A stretch of DNA of 64,000 nt from positions 11,046 to 75,045 of the forward strand of contig VXAY01002474.1 in NCBI GenBank assembly GCA_013399855.1, given 5' to 3'. Below are positions 35,469-48,600 of the stretch, piece after piece (position 1 is the stretch's first letter; each line of letters begins with the position of its first letter). Both the position numbers and the translations under genes were made by a program. The DNA is from Oxyruncus cristatus. Lineage: Eukaryota > Chordata > Aves > Passeriformes > Cotingidae. The notes under the pieces were generated by a model. The model worked only from the letters and a program-made list of their open reading frames with translations. It did no database searches and was not told where the DNA came from.

Positions 35469-35984
35469 GGCTCTAATAAAAAGAAGGGAAATATGCTTTT
35501 TCAGGAAAGGAGTCACACAGATTTCTAAAACCAAAAGGCCATATTTTTTACCCAGAATTGTACAGAACTGGAAGTATGGCTGCCATACTGAAAGACATAA
35601 AGAGCACAATAGAGCTGAGCTGCTTTTCCCAGTGACAATTTTCACCTCAAGTCAAAGGTGGTAATGGCCAGAAAGAGCCCATTTCTCTTGGATATTTTTT
35701 AAATGCACTCACATCCCCTATAGAAAGGAGAAGGGGCATCATATCGTCCCCTCTGAACACTCAGGAGGAAATGAGCTTGGGAAGATTTTGCAGGAGGTTG
35801 AACGAGATGGAGCTCTCCCTCAAGTCCAGAAAAATCTCTTAATTTGTTGACCATAGTGTAGCCTGCAGAGATATCTTAGTCCCTGCTTCTAATTTAACAG
35901 AAGTTTCATTCAGTAATCGCTCAGATGAAGGTAATTCAATGGAGTGTCTGACTACAAATGGCTATTCTAAACTGTATGATAAGG

Positions 35985-36576
35985 ACCTGATTTATTTATA
36001 AACAGACACTTCTTACTTAATTCCTCTTAAAAAATTACGTTTTAAATTAAATAATTACTTTTTTCTTTTTTTTTTCCCCAAAATAAAAGTTCGTAAGAAA
36101 AACTGGAAACTATTCTAAATTCCCCAACTTTTTTCCATATTTGATGATAATACTATGGAAATTGTATTCTTTCATGATATTCATTAGCTGCAACATCTAT
36201 TTACGAGAACTGTTTTTAATTTATATGCATTATAGTCAATGAGTGCCCCATTGTTCCACATAATGCTTCCTACACTATTATTAAACAGAACAGCAAGTGC
36301 CCCCTTTAATTAAGGTATTTATCAAATCCCCTATCAATGCAAAAATGCTATTTTTTTGCAGTGAAATTTAAATAGCTGTGTTCTCTAGAACTATGACAAT
36401 TTTGGTAAAGTATTTCTTGAAAGGTCTAACAAAATCTTTAATGTTTGCAAATTTTATAACATAACATTAAACAAAAATGAGGTGTCATTCCTGATGATCA
36501 GGCACTGTGTTTAGTCAATCTTTTCCAAATCAGATGGAGAATGATCAGCAGAGTATTTTGCAAATGGGAAATGGAT
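35985..36576 (-). other. GDA: GDA 3' UTR (minimum extent)
   Basis: Downstream of the stop on the minus strand the first ATTAAA lies at the complement of 36437-36442 (about 135 nt after the stop) and the first AATAAA at the complement of 35991-35996 (about 580 nt). The region is AU-rich. Longer forms reaching toward 32 kb are possible. Confidence 0.5.
35991..35996 (-). other. GDA: Candidate GDA poly(A) signal
   Basis: Canonical AATAAA on the minus strand. It is the first perfect hexamer after the stop codon; usage is inference. Confidence 0.4.
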
Positions 36577-36647
36577 TTATACGGAGCTTGAGAAAGGAAC
36601 CACTTGCTTTCCAGCCACATACACTTCAGAAATATTCCGATCATCAC
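36577..36647 (-). CDS. GDA: GDA exon 14 (C-terminus and stop, residues 428-450)
   Basis: The acceptor is gttattgcAG. The exon encodes DDRNISEVYVAGKQVVPFSS and then SV, followed by TAA at 36579-36577. The C-terminal SSSV is identical to the mammalian PDZ-binding tail. Confidence 0.96.
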
Positions 36648-39600
36648 CTGCAATAACATGGTCAAAACAGAGATTTGCACATAAATATATGCACTGATTT
36701 AATTAATGAGAATTACTCACTCCACTAAATCAGTTTTGGAATACATAATTTGCAGTGACCTTCTCCTAGGACGAAGAACGTTCACTTGGAGAGAAATAGA
36801 GCTATCACAAAGACCAATAAATGTTTACACTACCCACGCTTTTTTTAAGAAATAGACATAGCATTCAGCTGTTGAAATGGTGTAATGGATTTTATGCCTA
36901 TTGAGTAGATTCAAACTGTGAAAATATTATCTATTTGTACAGAAAATGCATTGCTGCATAGTATCTGAACTGGCCCATGTACCTACCAGCAGCAAAGATG
37001 ATTTGCGCCAGCCAGCTTCTCAAAAACACAAAAATCTAGTTAGAGGATGACACAACTGTGGCCTGAGCTAACACCAGTTACCTCAACATAACAACACAGG
37101 GCAATGCAGCTCTGGCCCAGCCAGCGCCCTGCAAAGAGTACCTGCTCCCTTAGGGCTGGGATTGTTTGGATTGGGTTTTGTTTGTTTTAAAGGCCATCAT
37201 TTCTGTTTGAAAGTAAAAAGGCACAATGACAACTGGTCTACAGAAGTCCTTCTGAACTGAACTGGTTCTGAAGTAGTAATTAGCATGTCAGTGTTACTTT
37301 ATGGAGAAATACAATTTTGTTCCTACTGTAAATAAAGATAAATGTGGTGCAACTGATCATGTGAAACTGACTATTTAACTATGTCTCAAAAATTGAAAGT
37401 TAAACAACTCAAATCTTACTCAGTATTTTAAAATAAATATTAATAAATACAAGTCAATTTTTATTTATTAATGTAAAACATTAACATTAATTATCAGGGA
37501 CATAGTAATGTTTACATAACAGTTGAATAAATATACTTGGTTACTGTAAACAATTGTATATTTAATGTAAAAATAAATTTATTATTAATCTCTACATTAA
37601 TTTAGACAATGATGTAGGAAATGAGAATTTTATGTGGGTTGAAAATCAGATCATACCTAGATACAGGAACTTCTGGAGAGTGTCCTATAAAAAAACAGGA
37701 GAAAACCAAATTCAGAAAGCAGTATCTACTGTCCCAGATCAAAATTATCCAAAGCTTGAAAGAACTGATAAAAATTGTTTTCCCAAATATTCCTAGTAAT
37801 AGTGAAATCAAAACTTAACATGATCATTTTCTCACAATTAACTTTCAGAGGAAGAAAATACTGCACACGTTTGACAGCATAAACAAGTATGTGCCCTTTC
37901 CCTTATTTAGAGTTCTCAAATTCACTTACTCATTGAAAAATAAGACAAAATGTAAACATTTTTAAAGTCCTAAGAACTGCTAACTTAGCTAAAATGGTTT
38001 AGACTTAAACAGAAAAATAATTCTTCTATGGAATTGGAACTGTTTCCAGACAGTCTGGCCACATCAATAAATTCAAGTAACTGCTGTTAACTATCCTTCT
38101 TAGTCAGACAAGGTTTTTGTATGAGAAGGTGTGGCCATTGCATGAGGCCAACACTGCTTTAATGTTAACATAAAAACTGTGCTTTTAACTCAAATTAGCT
38201 TCTTGAGTTCCTGCTTAGTTTTATAACAGCAGTGTAGTAAAGACTACCTAACCTTTCTCTGGGAACAGGTTGCCATTTTTCAGTTTGAACTCGAAGTGTT
38301 GACCAAAACTCAATTGCTTTTCCTTGGCTGCCATTAGTCAGCGTAAATAGCTAACTCTAATTGTCTTCTTGGGCTACCAAAACATGCATTAAAGGTATTA
38401 CATGCATTTTTGCATGTAATACCTTTATACATACATGCATTTTTGCATGTAATAGGGTTATGAGACTGTCACTGAGGACAACAAGATCCTGAAGAAAAAC
38501 AACCACTGAACCTCTAAGGCTAAAGCACAGACAGCAGTGGTACACTACATCTGATTCCTGTTACCAGAATAACTCTCAAGAGACTTGTTCTGTCTGTATC
38601 ATGGACCTTCCCCACAACATTTACATTAATTTTTTTGATCATTAATCCTGTTCTGATTACCTCAAAATCATCAGCAGAGAACAAGTCAAAAGGGCTATCT
38701 GAAGCCTTCGTGTTGATTAGCAGAGCATCAAATTCTTTGCCCACTTCGAAGTTTCCAATCACGTCATCTAGTCCTAGAGCTGAGGAAGAAAATAAGCTCA
38801 CAAACACGTCTTCAGCACCAGCCTCTTTCCACCATGTATATGCACCTGGCAACTTACTTGAGATATTCATAAGAAAAACAAGAATTGAGATGATTATGAA
38901 GAAAAACACAAAAGCAAATTCAATAGTATGTCAGCATCTGAATTCTTAAGAAACCTAAGAACTTAAGAAAGAATTTGTTACATTGCAAAAACATTAAAAC
39001 TCCAAAAGAGGCAATGAAATTAAGTTAGAGAAACAGTAAAGTATATAATAACACTCACCTTGGTAAGGCAGCATTAGATTTAAGTTTTTACCAAGTTTAA
39101 GCAACTTGGAAATGTTGTATAAATCAACCTATTAGAGTAGTAACATATGATAATAAAAGAGGTGTACAGTGAGGATAACTAATTGTAATTAGCAGGAGCA
39201 AAGAACAATATGGTGTGGAAAAAAATCATAGCCACATCTGAAGGTCTCATACCCACCTGTAAGATTTGTCTTGTTCTCTATTATTGAGCTTTGTTTTTTT
39301 CAAAGCTTTCTTACAACCTCTGGTTCTCACATACTCATGCACTGAAAACCTACATACTCATCTTCAGTAACTGGATGCTTGAAAGGGCTTAGAATACCTA
39401 GAGAGAGGTCTTTGTGTCTCTGAAATAAACTAGGGTAGTTTTAAGTTGTAGAAAGTACCGGTGAATTAAATCAACTTTTCCAATACTCCAGAACTAAGTT
39501 ATCAAAGAGGATAATATCGGCAAATAACTTGTTCACCTGTTTTCAGATTGCTGTGACAAAGGAACTTCAGCCTTCAGTGAATTTTGAGTGTGGCAGGAAT

Positions 39601-42600
39601 ATCACAACACCTCAAAGATGTTTAAACTCCTACAAATGGTGAAATATTTTGGTGACCTACTAGTATCAACTAAACTGATCTCACATTTCTTCAGGTTTTT
39701 GAGAATAATGCAATTTTTAGATTAAACACAAGAGGGTGACAAGTGTTCAGGACTCTTAACAAAGCAAGTTATTCCAATGAAGAATCACTCATTAAATTTC
39801 TGCTAATGGAATTTCTACTTCCAGTGTCCAGGCTAGTGGACAGTCATACAAGTAATTTATATTCTACCCTTAAATATGATTCAGTAAGGATAAAACAGCT
39901 CAAAATCAATATACAAAATCAGCACTTTACTAAGTAAACCCAAGAGAAAAAAACACAAAAGTAGCTGGGAAGGGAAATTATGTAGGAGTTTGTGATTTTT
40001 ATAAGTTTTCTTTTCTGTGCCTCAGCCGATTTATTCTCACACTTTATGGAACAGTAAAAATTGTGGGGCAAAAGATCCCTTTTTTTTCCCTGCCCATCTT
40101 CTGTCTTCTCCATTTCCATTACACCCTCCAGGAATTGAAATACAGTCCTTAAAAGACCTTTTTGATGACATTTTCACTACGTCTTTCAAACTGCCAATAA
40201 TAGTTCCCAATTGGTCTTTCTGACATCTACAAAAATGTTACACTGAAAAGACTTGGGACCAGTTCTTTAGCAGGTAGTGACTTCATTTCTGCTAACTGAA
40301 ATAGTAATGAGTTTTTACTTACGTGTGGATTTGGTCTTTGCTAAATCATACCAGTTCCACTAACACTTTAAAATTGTATTTATTAGCAGGTGCACACTGA
40401 TCATGACAAAATTTGCCAGTGAACCAGGACAACCCATATACTATATGGCTATTCTGCAGATACAACTGTGTTGTAAACAACCATGGTGAGTATCTTGTTT
40501 AAATTTTGTGCTTTTCTCTGAGTGAGGAGTGTCACATGATGTTTTGATTTGCGACAAACTGCCTCACTGACAGCTCAAAAAGCAGAAACAAAATTAGAAA
40601 CTGGTGACAAACAGGATGCATGATCTTACAGTAATTGCACAGTTTTTCCTCTATGTGATGGTTGCTGAGAAAAAAAAATTCCAGTTGATGTGATAAACAT
40701 ACAAGCACTTACGGCCTTATGACTAAGAAGTCTGAGGATCTTTGCAAAGCAAATGTACAACCCTGAAAAGCCATTAAGATTGCATTATTAACTCTCCACA
40801 TCAATATGAGTACTCTTCTGTAACAAGCCTAGTATGAGTGAGTATGAGAGACTGAAGGAGATCTCTGCCCACCAGATCCCATTTTAGACTTTACTCCGGC
40901 ACCAGAAAATCTGTGAATCTCCCATGAAGGCAGGGAGACATAATATGAAAAGGAACTGTAGCTCTCTGTGTACCCACTAAAGAACTTTCTTCTTACCTTG
41001 GCTTCCTCCCAGGGTGGCAAGTCGAAAAGCTTCTTCAAGAGTTAGTCCTGTTTCATTGACTTTATTGATCTGAAGGCTATTAGATGCCATCATTGCCTTC
41101 CTGATAGCATCAAGCATAGAAGCTGAATATCCACCAGCAACATCTAGAAGGAATCAGACTCTTAGAAACAAGTTTTGGGCATTATTCTCTATGTTAAATT
41201 TCTATTGGAAGTTACAAAGAGACAGATATGGTAAACACAGCAAGTTTTACCACTAAGCACTGCCTCTGAATGCATAATTCCCAATAAAGGTGTTCTCACA
41301 CAGAGTGAGGTGAAGAGAACACAGCACAAAACCAGAAGCCCGAGAAGTTGTTGTTCAAGCCCTGTATACTCTCAAAAGATGAACAAAACTCTTCATTACC
41401 TTTTTTCTTTTGAAACACTTTTGGACAAGCCCTAGATTTCAATACTCTACACTTCCTTACAGAATTATTGGGGGAAAAAAGCAGGACCACAAGCTGGAGA
41501 CACGCTGACTTCTAAATACGAGCGGGTGGCGCATGTTTTTGTATCACCCAATAGTTTCCAAAAGAAACCATTTTTACAGCAAACTACTAACCTGTGCCAA
41601 GACCAAGCTTCACATTGTGTTCCAGGACCTTTCGCACATTTAAGATACCGCTGCGCAACCTGGATTTTAAGAAGAAATATGTTTCAAGAAGAGCAGGGCT
41701 GCAGAGCCGTTTTATGACAAAGGCTCTCAGAACATGTGCAACAGAACTGGTTTATTATTTATTCTGGATGGATACCATTATTTCCGCTTAATAGAAAGAA
41801 GACTATATGGTCCAGTTCCCAAAACATAAGCGTAGTTTTGGGGGAACAGAGATGGCCTGAATCTGCCATTGATAGAACAGTCAAAAAAATTTTATTTTCA
41901 AAATAAATATTTGTATAGATAGACACATAGATATAGTGACTAGACTGAAAAATCATAAGTCAGGCCAGAGCACACTACACAGAAGTGGATCATAATGGTC
42001 ATGTTCAGTCCAACATGTTGTTTATGGTGGAGTGGGATATCTCAATAGCCTTTCAGTGGTAGTGTGGACTCAGGGTACTACATGAACAACAGTTTTACTT
42101 AATTACACACCATTCTTTTTTACTTTTTTTTTTCTTACTTACGAAAAGTTAGAATTGGGGCAATGTGAAATTGCAGCTCCACGAAGATTAAAAAGTTTCA
42201 GCTCCTCTTCAGAAAGATAACAGGCATGAGCCATCACTGTCTAAAGAAAAAGAAAATCACCAATTTACTCAGCATTGCATTTACTTCAGTGGCTGTGCGT
42301 TTTGCTGCACTGCTTTCAACAGCCAAAAGGACACATTACCATCAAGTGACATTAATGTACTCCTTAAATGAAACTCTTAAAATTCACAAGTGTAAATTGG
42401 TGTTTACCTTCAATATGCCTGAGATACTCCCTCAGCTTTTTTTCGTTTATTAATGTAAGAAGATAGGGTGCTGACTGTTGCAGTGGCTGCCGTGACCTAA
42501 GAACTTCAAGGAGCAAAAGCAAGAATTCCCCAGTTGTTCTAGGACTGTAGTATCCTTATGATTTATATTTTGTAGCTAACACAGAGATTAAGTAGGGGTT

Positions 42601-45600
42601 ATCAGATACAATGGAAGAGGAATGTACTCTTGGCATGTTTCTCACTGGNNNNNNNNNNNNNCACTGGCTCTCTAAAGGTTTGCACCAGGTAGCTATATAC
42701 ATATATATATATATATGAAATATTCAGTTAAATAATGTGATTTGTCATGCAGCTTTTAATTCTTAGCCTACATAGCTGACTTTAAAAATAAGTTCACTAG
42801 CAGTATATACAAAACATAGTATAGCATAGTATAATTTAATAGTACATATTTAGTACCAATTATTCCCAGACAAATCTCATTGGCATTACCTCATAAACCA
42901 AATGACCATGGAAAGAGAAGAGCAAGAGCTCTGTCATATCTTGCAATCTGCTGATAAAAATGAGAATGGCACAGAGACTGTTTCTACTCAGTGTCTCCTA
43001 ATAGCACTGTACCCTTGCTAACTCTGCTCATCAAGCTCAATGCAGCTGAAAACGCAAGGACAGCCACATCTTCAGTTAAGGACATACATATGGTAGTTGC
43101 TGAAGCATCTCTGCTGATCTGTACTGTTCTTTAAAAAGAAGGAAATATTTCGGCAACAGCTCCAAAACAGCACGCTTTTAAAACACTTTAAAAATTTACT
43201 TGATTTCTTAGCTTTGGTGGCTGGACAGCGCTGAATGTCTGAGGTTCTGTTATGCTTGTGTTTAATAGAATGCTTTCCCAAACAACCAGAAGCCTGACTC
43301 CAGAAAGCACCAGTAACCATGATTTTTAGTTAGCATTTTCACTTCCATGCATGTAAAAGTCTGACAGAATTAAGAACTATGTTTTTGCAGCACTAATATT
43401 CTCTTTAGTACACTCACGGACACATCAAATCAGAAGGATAGGACTGTGCTAGAAAACAAAGGTTAATACTGTGTACATACTTCATATTGATTTGTCAAGT
43501 TAAAAGGACAGTAAACAAGTAATTTATTGGGGTCCAATTTCAAACACAAAAATGGTAGTTCAATACCTAATTCCCAATGGCTTTCCAGCTGCCCTTCGTA
43601 CCTCTGAAAATTCTCTCCTAAATTTCTAAATCAACTTGACTGATATTTAAGCATTCTGACTGTAGTTGAGCTATTCATATTCACTTTTGCATAGGCTCTC
43701 CACTATCTAATAAGGTGTGCCCTGGCACTCCAACCTGTAATTAGTGTGGGTTGGTATCAGATCTGCTTACATTTATCTCAGCAGCATAAAGCATTAAGGA
43801 ATTTCAGCTCTTCAGGCCACTGTGCCTCTCAATGCTGGGCAAAATCAGCTAATGAGATGAGAGTGCTTTTGGATAATCAGAGCACTAACGTGTACCTGTC
43901 TGCATGTGAGGTTGAGACTCAGATCACAACATGGCAGGATGCTTTCCCTTAGGAAACTGACAAAAAATGAAGTTGGTCCTACCATAACACCACAGAAGAA
44001 ATCTTCAGGCACACCAGTGTGCAAGGATGTTGTAATATAACTGGGTACTGTCCAAGAACTACCAGCTCCTGCAATACCAGCTCCTTCTAATCCCACCGCC
44101 CTAATTCTCTTTGGAGCCCTTGGAAAATGAATCAGGGACCATAATATATGTTTATTGTTCATCTTCCCTAAAATGCTTAGGAAAACTGTGGGCTTGTCTA
44201 AAGTTGTAATACCTAAACAGAGAACATAAAACGAATTCATACTATACCCCAAATGCCTCTGACCTTGTCAAAACAATATAAACTTTTCAGGTAAATGCAG
44301 TAAACTGTCATTTTCTCCATATGGATTAATCTAAGCTATGTTATGGAAGTTTTTATGCAGCTACCTTGCTGGTTAGCAGCTTGTTTTTATCATACAAATC
44401 AGTGTAATTTTTGTAGTCAGGAAACAAGCTCTCCACAAGTTTGACTTCTTCTTCATTCTCACTTATGTGACTCTGCAATAAGAAAGTACACAGCAGTGAA
44501 AGCTTTAAATAGCATTGAACTTCACACTACAACCTTCTGAGCAACCTACTGGTGCTAAACATACAATGATAAAAACTAGTATCCGTAAAGCTACAGTTGG
44601 GTCTAGTCCTTAGGTTTCTTTTTCCATTTGAGAGATCCCCGAGACTCAAAGGAGTAGCTCCATTTGTTTGTTTAAAAGTGATATGAGATGGTATGCATGT
44701 CCATTCCACTACTGTGGTGACATAATGGCCAATTTTGGGTTTGAAAACTGTCAAAATAGTAGATAAAATAAAACATGATAAAATTGTGAGGTAAAAGAGA
44801 GAACCAGCCTACAACAGAATGGACTCTGAGATCAGAGTAGCTGATAGGTAGTTCCTCCATATATCTTCAAATGGGCTGATTAATTATTGGCCTCAAATAA
44901 AAATCTGGCCTTTCTGTATTTTCAAATATGTCCACATATATTTTCGAAATGTCCACTTTGTAATGAAAAAAAATCTACAGGTAGCACAGCTTTAAAACAG
45001 TATATGCTTAATGCTTAGAACCATGTAACAAAAACAAACAAACAAACAAACAAAATCCATTTCGACACACCTGCAAGCTTTAAAATATGGTTTTTTTAAA
45101 CACAGAAACTTTATCACACTAGAAATCCTACAGCTATATTAAAAATGTTATGTAAGATACAAAGATGAGTAATACTTTTATCTACTGAAATCTGCTCTGT
45201 AGAGAAACAATGGAAGGCAGTGGTACAGACTAGAGAGAGCAACCTTCAGCAATCCAAGCATTGCTCTACCCTTCGGCACAGGGTGCCAGTCTCCCTGTGT
45301 GACCATGCACCGGGACTTGCTAAATTGTGCATCCTCCCAGCTATGAGCCTTCTCAATTCCTGTATAAGTTACAGTGTTCTTACAGAGTACCATCTCTAAT
45401 TTCAGAGGAATTAGAAGGAGACTCCAAGGTGGAGAGGCTTAACTGTTTTCCTGAAACCATGAAAACTTCCTGGTCAGTGTGCTGTCTGTCCAAACTATTG
45501 AAATTGTATACAGAGCTCTCAGAGCTTACCTGCACATGGAGATCACGAGCCTGTGCTAAATCTCCAAGTGCACACAGCAACTCCTCTGTGCAGGAAGGGC

Positions 45601-48600
45601 CAAAGCGGGGGGTTATTACAGGTTGTACTCTTGGATACTGAAAATATTAAAAAGACAGGCTTTGTATTCTACACACAAACACACATATATATATATGTGT
45701 CAGTAACCACAATTAAGACTAGCATTTACATGGCAATTACATTTTTGCCTTAATTCCTTATTGCATACTGCATCCTCACCAACTCAAATTAAGCTGTAGA
45801 GATATTTCTTTACATTTATTAGACATTTCATCACGGAAATAGAGAATCGAAGTGTGTGTATGTGAGGGGTGTTTAAAACAATTTTAATAAACTATATTAA
45901 ATAATTTATTTTAATTAGAACTCCCTCATCGAGTCACTGAGATTTTACCAGGCTTCAGGACCACTGGATACTATTTCATATTTGCTGACAGTCCTATATG
46001 CGTTACCAGACATAAGTCAGATGAATGACCAGACATTTTTCTGAGTTCCACTTCCGTGACTATCAAAGATGTAATGATGCAAAACTGTAGGCTTCTGTAA
46101 AACCAAGGCCAGTTTCTTGTTTAATCTTATCTACTCATAATAGCAGCAAATTATCCCCATACTACCTAGATAGGAAGAATACTGGTAGAATCAGATATGC
46201 TACAGAGTAGGAAACAGGAGAGAAAACACCAAGAGTAGAGATACAGAGGTTTACACCTTGCATGTCTAGATTAAAATTTTCATAAAAAATAGACAACAGG
46301 ATTACAATTCTGCCTTCAGTCACAGGAGAGAATTGTGCAGAAGTCAGCATATGATATTTAGGACTGCAGTTTCCCATATCATCTCCCAGATACAAGACAC
46401 TCAGGACTTTGCAAATTAGCCAACTTACTCCACTTAAGACATATGATTTAGGCATCAAACTCAAGGCATCTGCTCTTGAATATTTTGAGATACAACATCA
46501 AAAAAGTCAATGAAAACTAAAAGCTGATAGGAAAATACTCCCGCTTGTAAAATTGTAGTATAAACTTCTATGTTTACCTCAGGAGTGTAAACTGAATTTC
46601 TTTAGAAACACAGTGTAAGACATGTGCTGACCAAAAATACTAATTTATAATGGATTACTAACTGTACTGAAAAAACACTAATTTCTGAAGGTGAGAATTT
46701 CTTTAATTAGTCTACTTATATACCACAGAGGATCAACTGAATTCCCCCTTTCTTTAACAGAAAATTATCCTTTCCAGGAAGCTGGATATTTTGAAGTCAA
46801 TAGAGAAACACACAGATCATTACTCTGCTTTGCTCTGACCACAGAAAACTGATTTTACACTGTTACAAGTCCATTTTTCAACAACATGGCTAGCAGAATA
46901 TTTTTCAGACTGATGGTATCTCTCTTACAAAGAAAGATGTATTTTTTATTGATTCTTCAAAAAGACAACAGTTTTGGACAGCATGATTAATGATTTCATA
47001 TATTCACAAAGCATCTTCTGAATACAGAGGTGGTTGCAAAGGAGAACTCTACTTACTTTCTTTTCCAGCAGTTCTTTAACAAACCTGAAAAATGGTAGAA
47101 ATGAAGTTGCTATAGGTCTGTGATCCATGTTATAAATTATGAAAAAATATAGAAAATATATACTTGGATACCTTGTTAAACACTCCAGACATAGATCAAT
47201 TTTTCACCAAAAGCTGAACCAGATTTTCAGATGAAATAAAAACAGGCAACACAATACAGTCAGAATAGTTAAACCAAATTATGCTAGTTTTGAATTTGAT
47301 CCCGAATATGCAGATTATTTTTTTTCATTTGCAATAGTTACCATTAGACAACTGGTAATTATTCTGAGTTCTCCCTGAAAACCAAACACATGCTACATTA
47401 AATGAGTTGAAAGCATAATTATAAGGTACAGATGCAACATTAGAGAAAGAAAAAACAAACCATCTTAAATTTGTCTGTCCATGAATTTAAACTGCAGCGT
47501 TAAACAAATTCTTTTAAAATCCAATTTTTAAAAGACACAGCAATATGTTATACCTCACTTACAGTAGTTGTAAATGTCCTTGTTCACTTAAAGAACCTTG
47601 ATATTCTGGAAATTATTATATCAGTGTTAGTGTACAGATCATCTACCTTACGGAAAATATAGATTTACTTACTCTGTTAAATAAAAGAAGCTACCTCAGA
47701 CCTCTACAAGAACCCCCAAGCAGTCAATATGGATAATGCAGATGAGCAAATAAAACTTGTTCTGATTTTGGAGGGAGGAAGTTCTTTGAACACCCATTAT
47801 TCTTAGTATATGTAATTTCCAAAAGCCAGATTGAGATTGTTTTTCAACAGGATCTTTGTGAATTTGTATGTCATAGTTTATATTCTGAAAACTGTGCAAT
47901 TTTAATTACAATAAACTTTGAATCAAATTTATCAAATATCTTCAAATGGAAAATAATGCTGGAGGGTAGATTCACAGCACTGGAGCTGGTGCTAGATCAC
48001 CAGCTGGAGGTAAAATGCCCTAGTTCTACTTCTGCAATGACCAAAGGAGTTTGAGCCCATCAGTGTCTACTTTGGAGAGCCAAAATGCAACATCAATTCA
48101 ATATCATCTGCCTGCCTCTCCCCGTACTGATTAACCCGATATAATAAAACATTCACTTGAGCTGAAACTCTAACAGAAGTATAACGCTCAGATGATAAGC
48201 CAAAACTTCAGTATGGCTGTTTTGATTCTTCTTCACATTCTTTGAACAGTATGAGCATTGTTTCAAAATTGAAATACCTTTACCAAATATATCTTATTCT
48301 TTGTTGGCTTATGTACTTCTCTATGAGGAAGGAGCTCAGATTCAAATCACTGTCTTCTGTAGCAGAAGAACAGACTTGAACATAGATACTCCTCTTTACA
48401 AGTGATTATAACTATTAGTAGCATACACTGTGTTCTGGATTTCAATTCCCTACCTTTTCATTAAATCCCCTTTGACAGAAAACGGTACATTCAAATTTTT
48501 ACTTGAATTTAGATTTAATATATGAAGCACTTGGAATTGTATCTTATTTCCGTGCATATGTTTAGTTTTGGGGTTAACTGTAAAGAACTAAAATCAGTGT

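Larger units (their letters stand above)
26186..35990. other. Intergenic and GDA-downstream sequence, no gene seen
   Basis: This is AT-rich sequence with numerous short overlapping frames on both strands and no domain-bearing frame. It includes a (CA)n run near 29736-29752, a polypyrimidine/polypurine pair near 33,121-33,201 and an A-run near 35,449. The lower-coordinate end of the GDA 3' UTR may extend into it, since mammalian GDA mRNAs have long 3' UTRs. Confidence 0.45.
42241..44364 (-). other. GDA intron 8 (contains assembly gap)
   Basis: About 2.1 kb with the 13-N gap at 42649-42661 and an (AT)n run just after it. No exon or repeat family is recognised. Confidence 0.7.

Noticed and set aside
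35740..35840. Possible CR1 3' end (aggaggttgaacgagatgga)
   Set aside because: The similarity is limited to a dozen or so bases and no octamer tail or further CR1 sequence adjoins it.
38520..38909. 129-codon minus-strand frame around GDA exon 12
   Set aside because: Only 38661-38779 is coding. The ends read through the donor and acceptor into introns.
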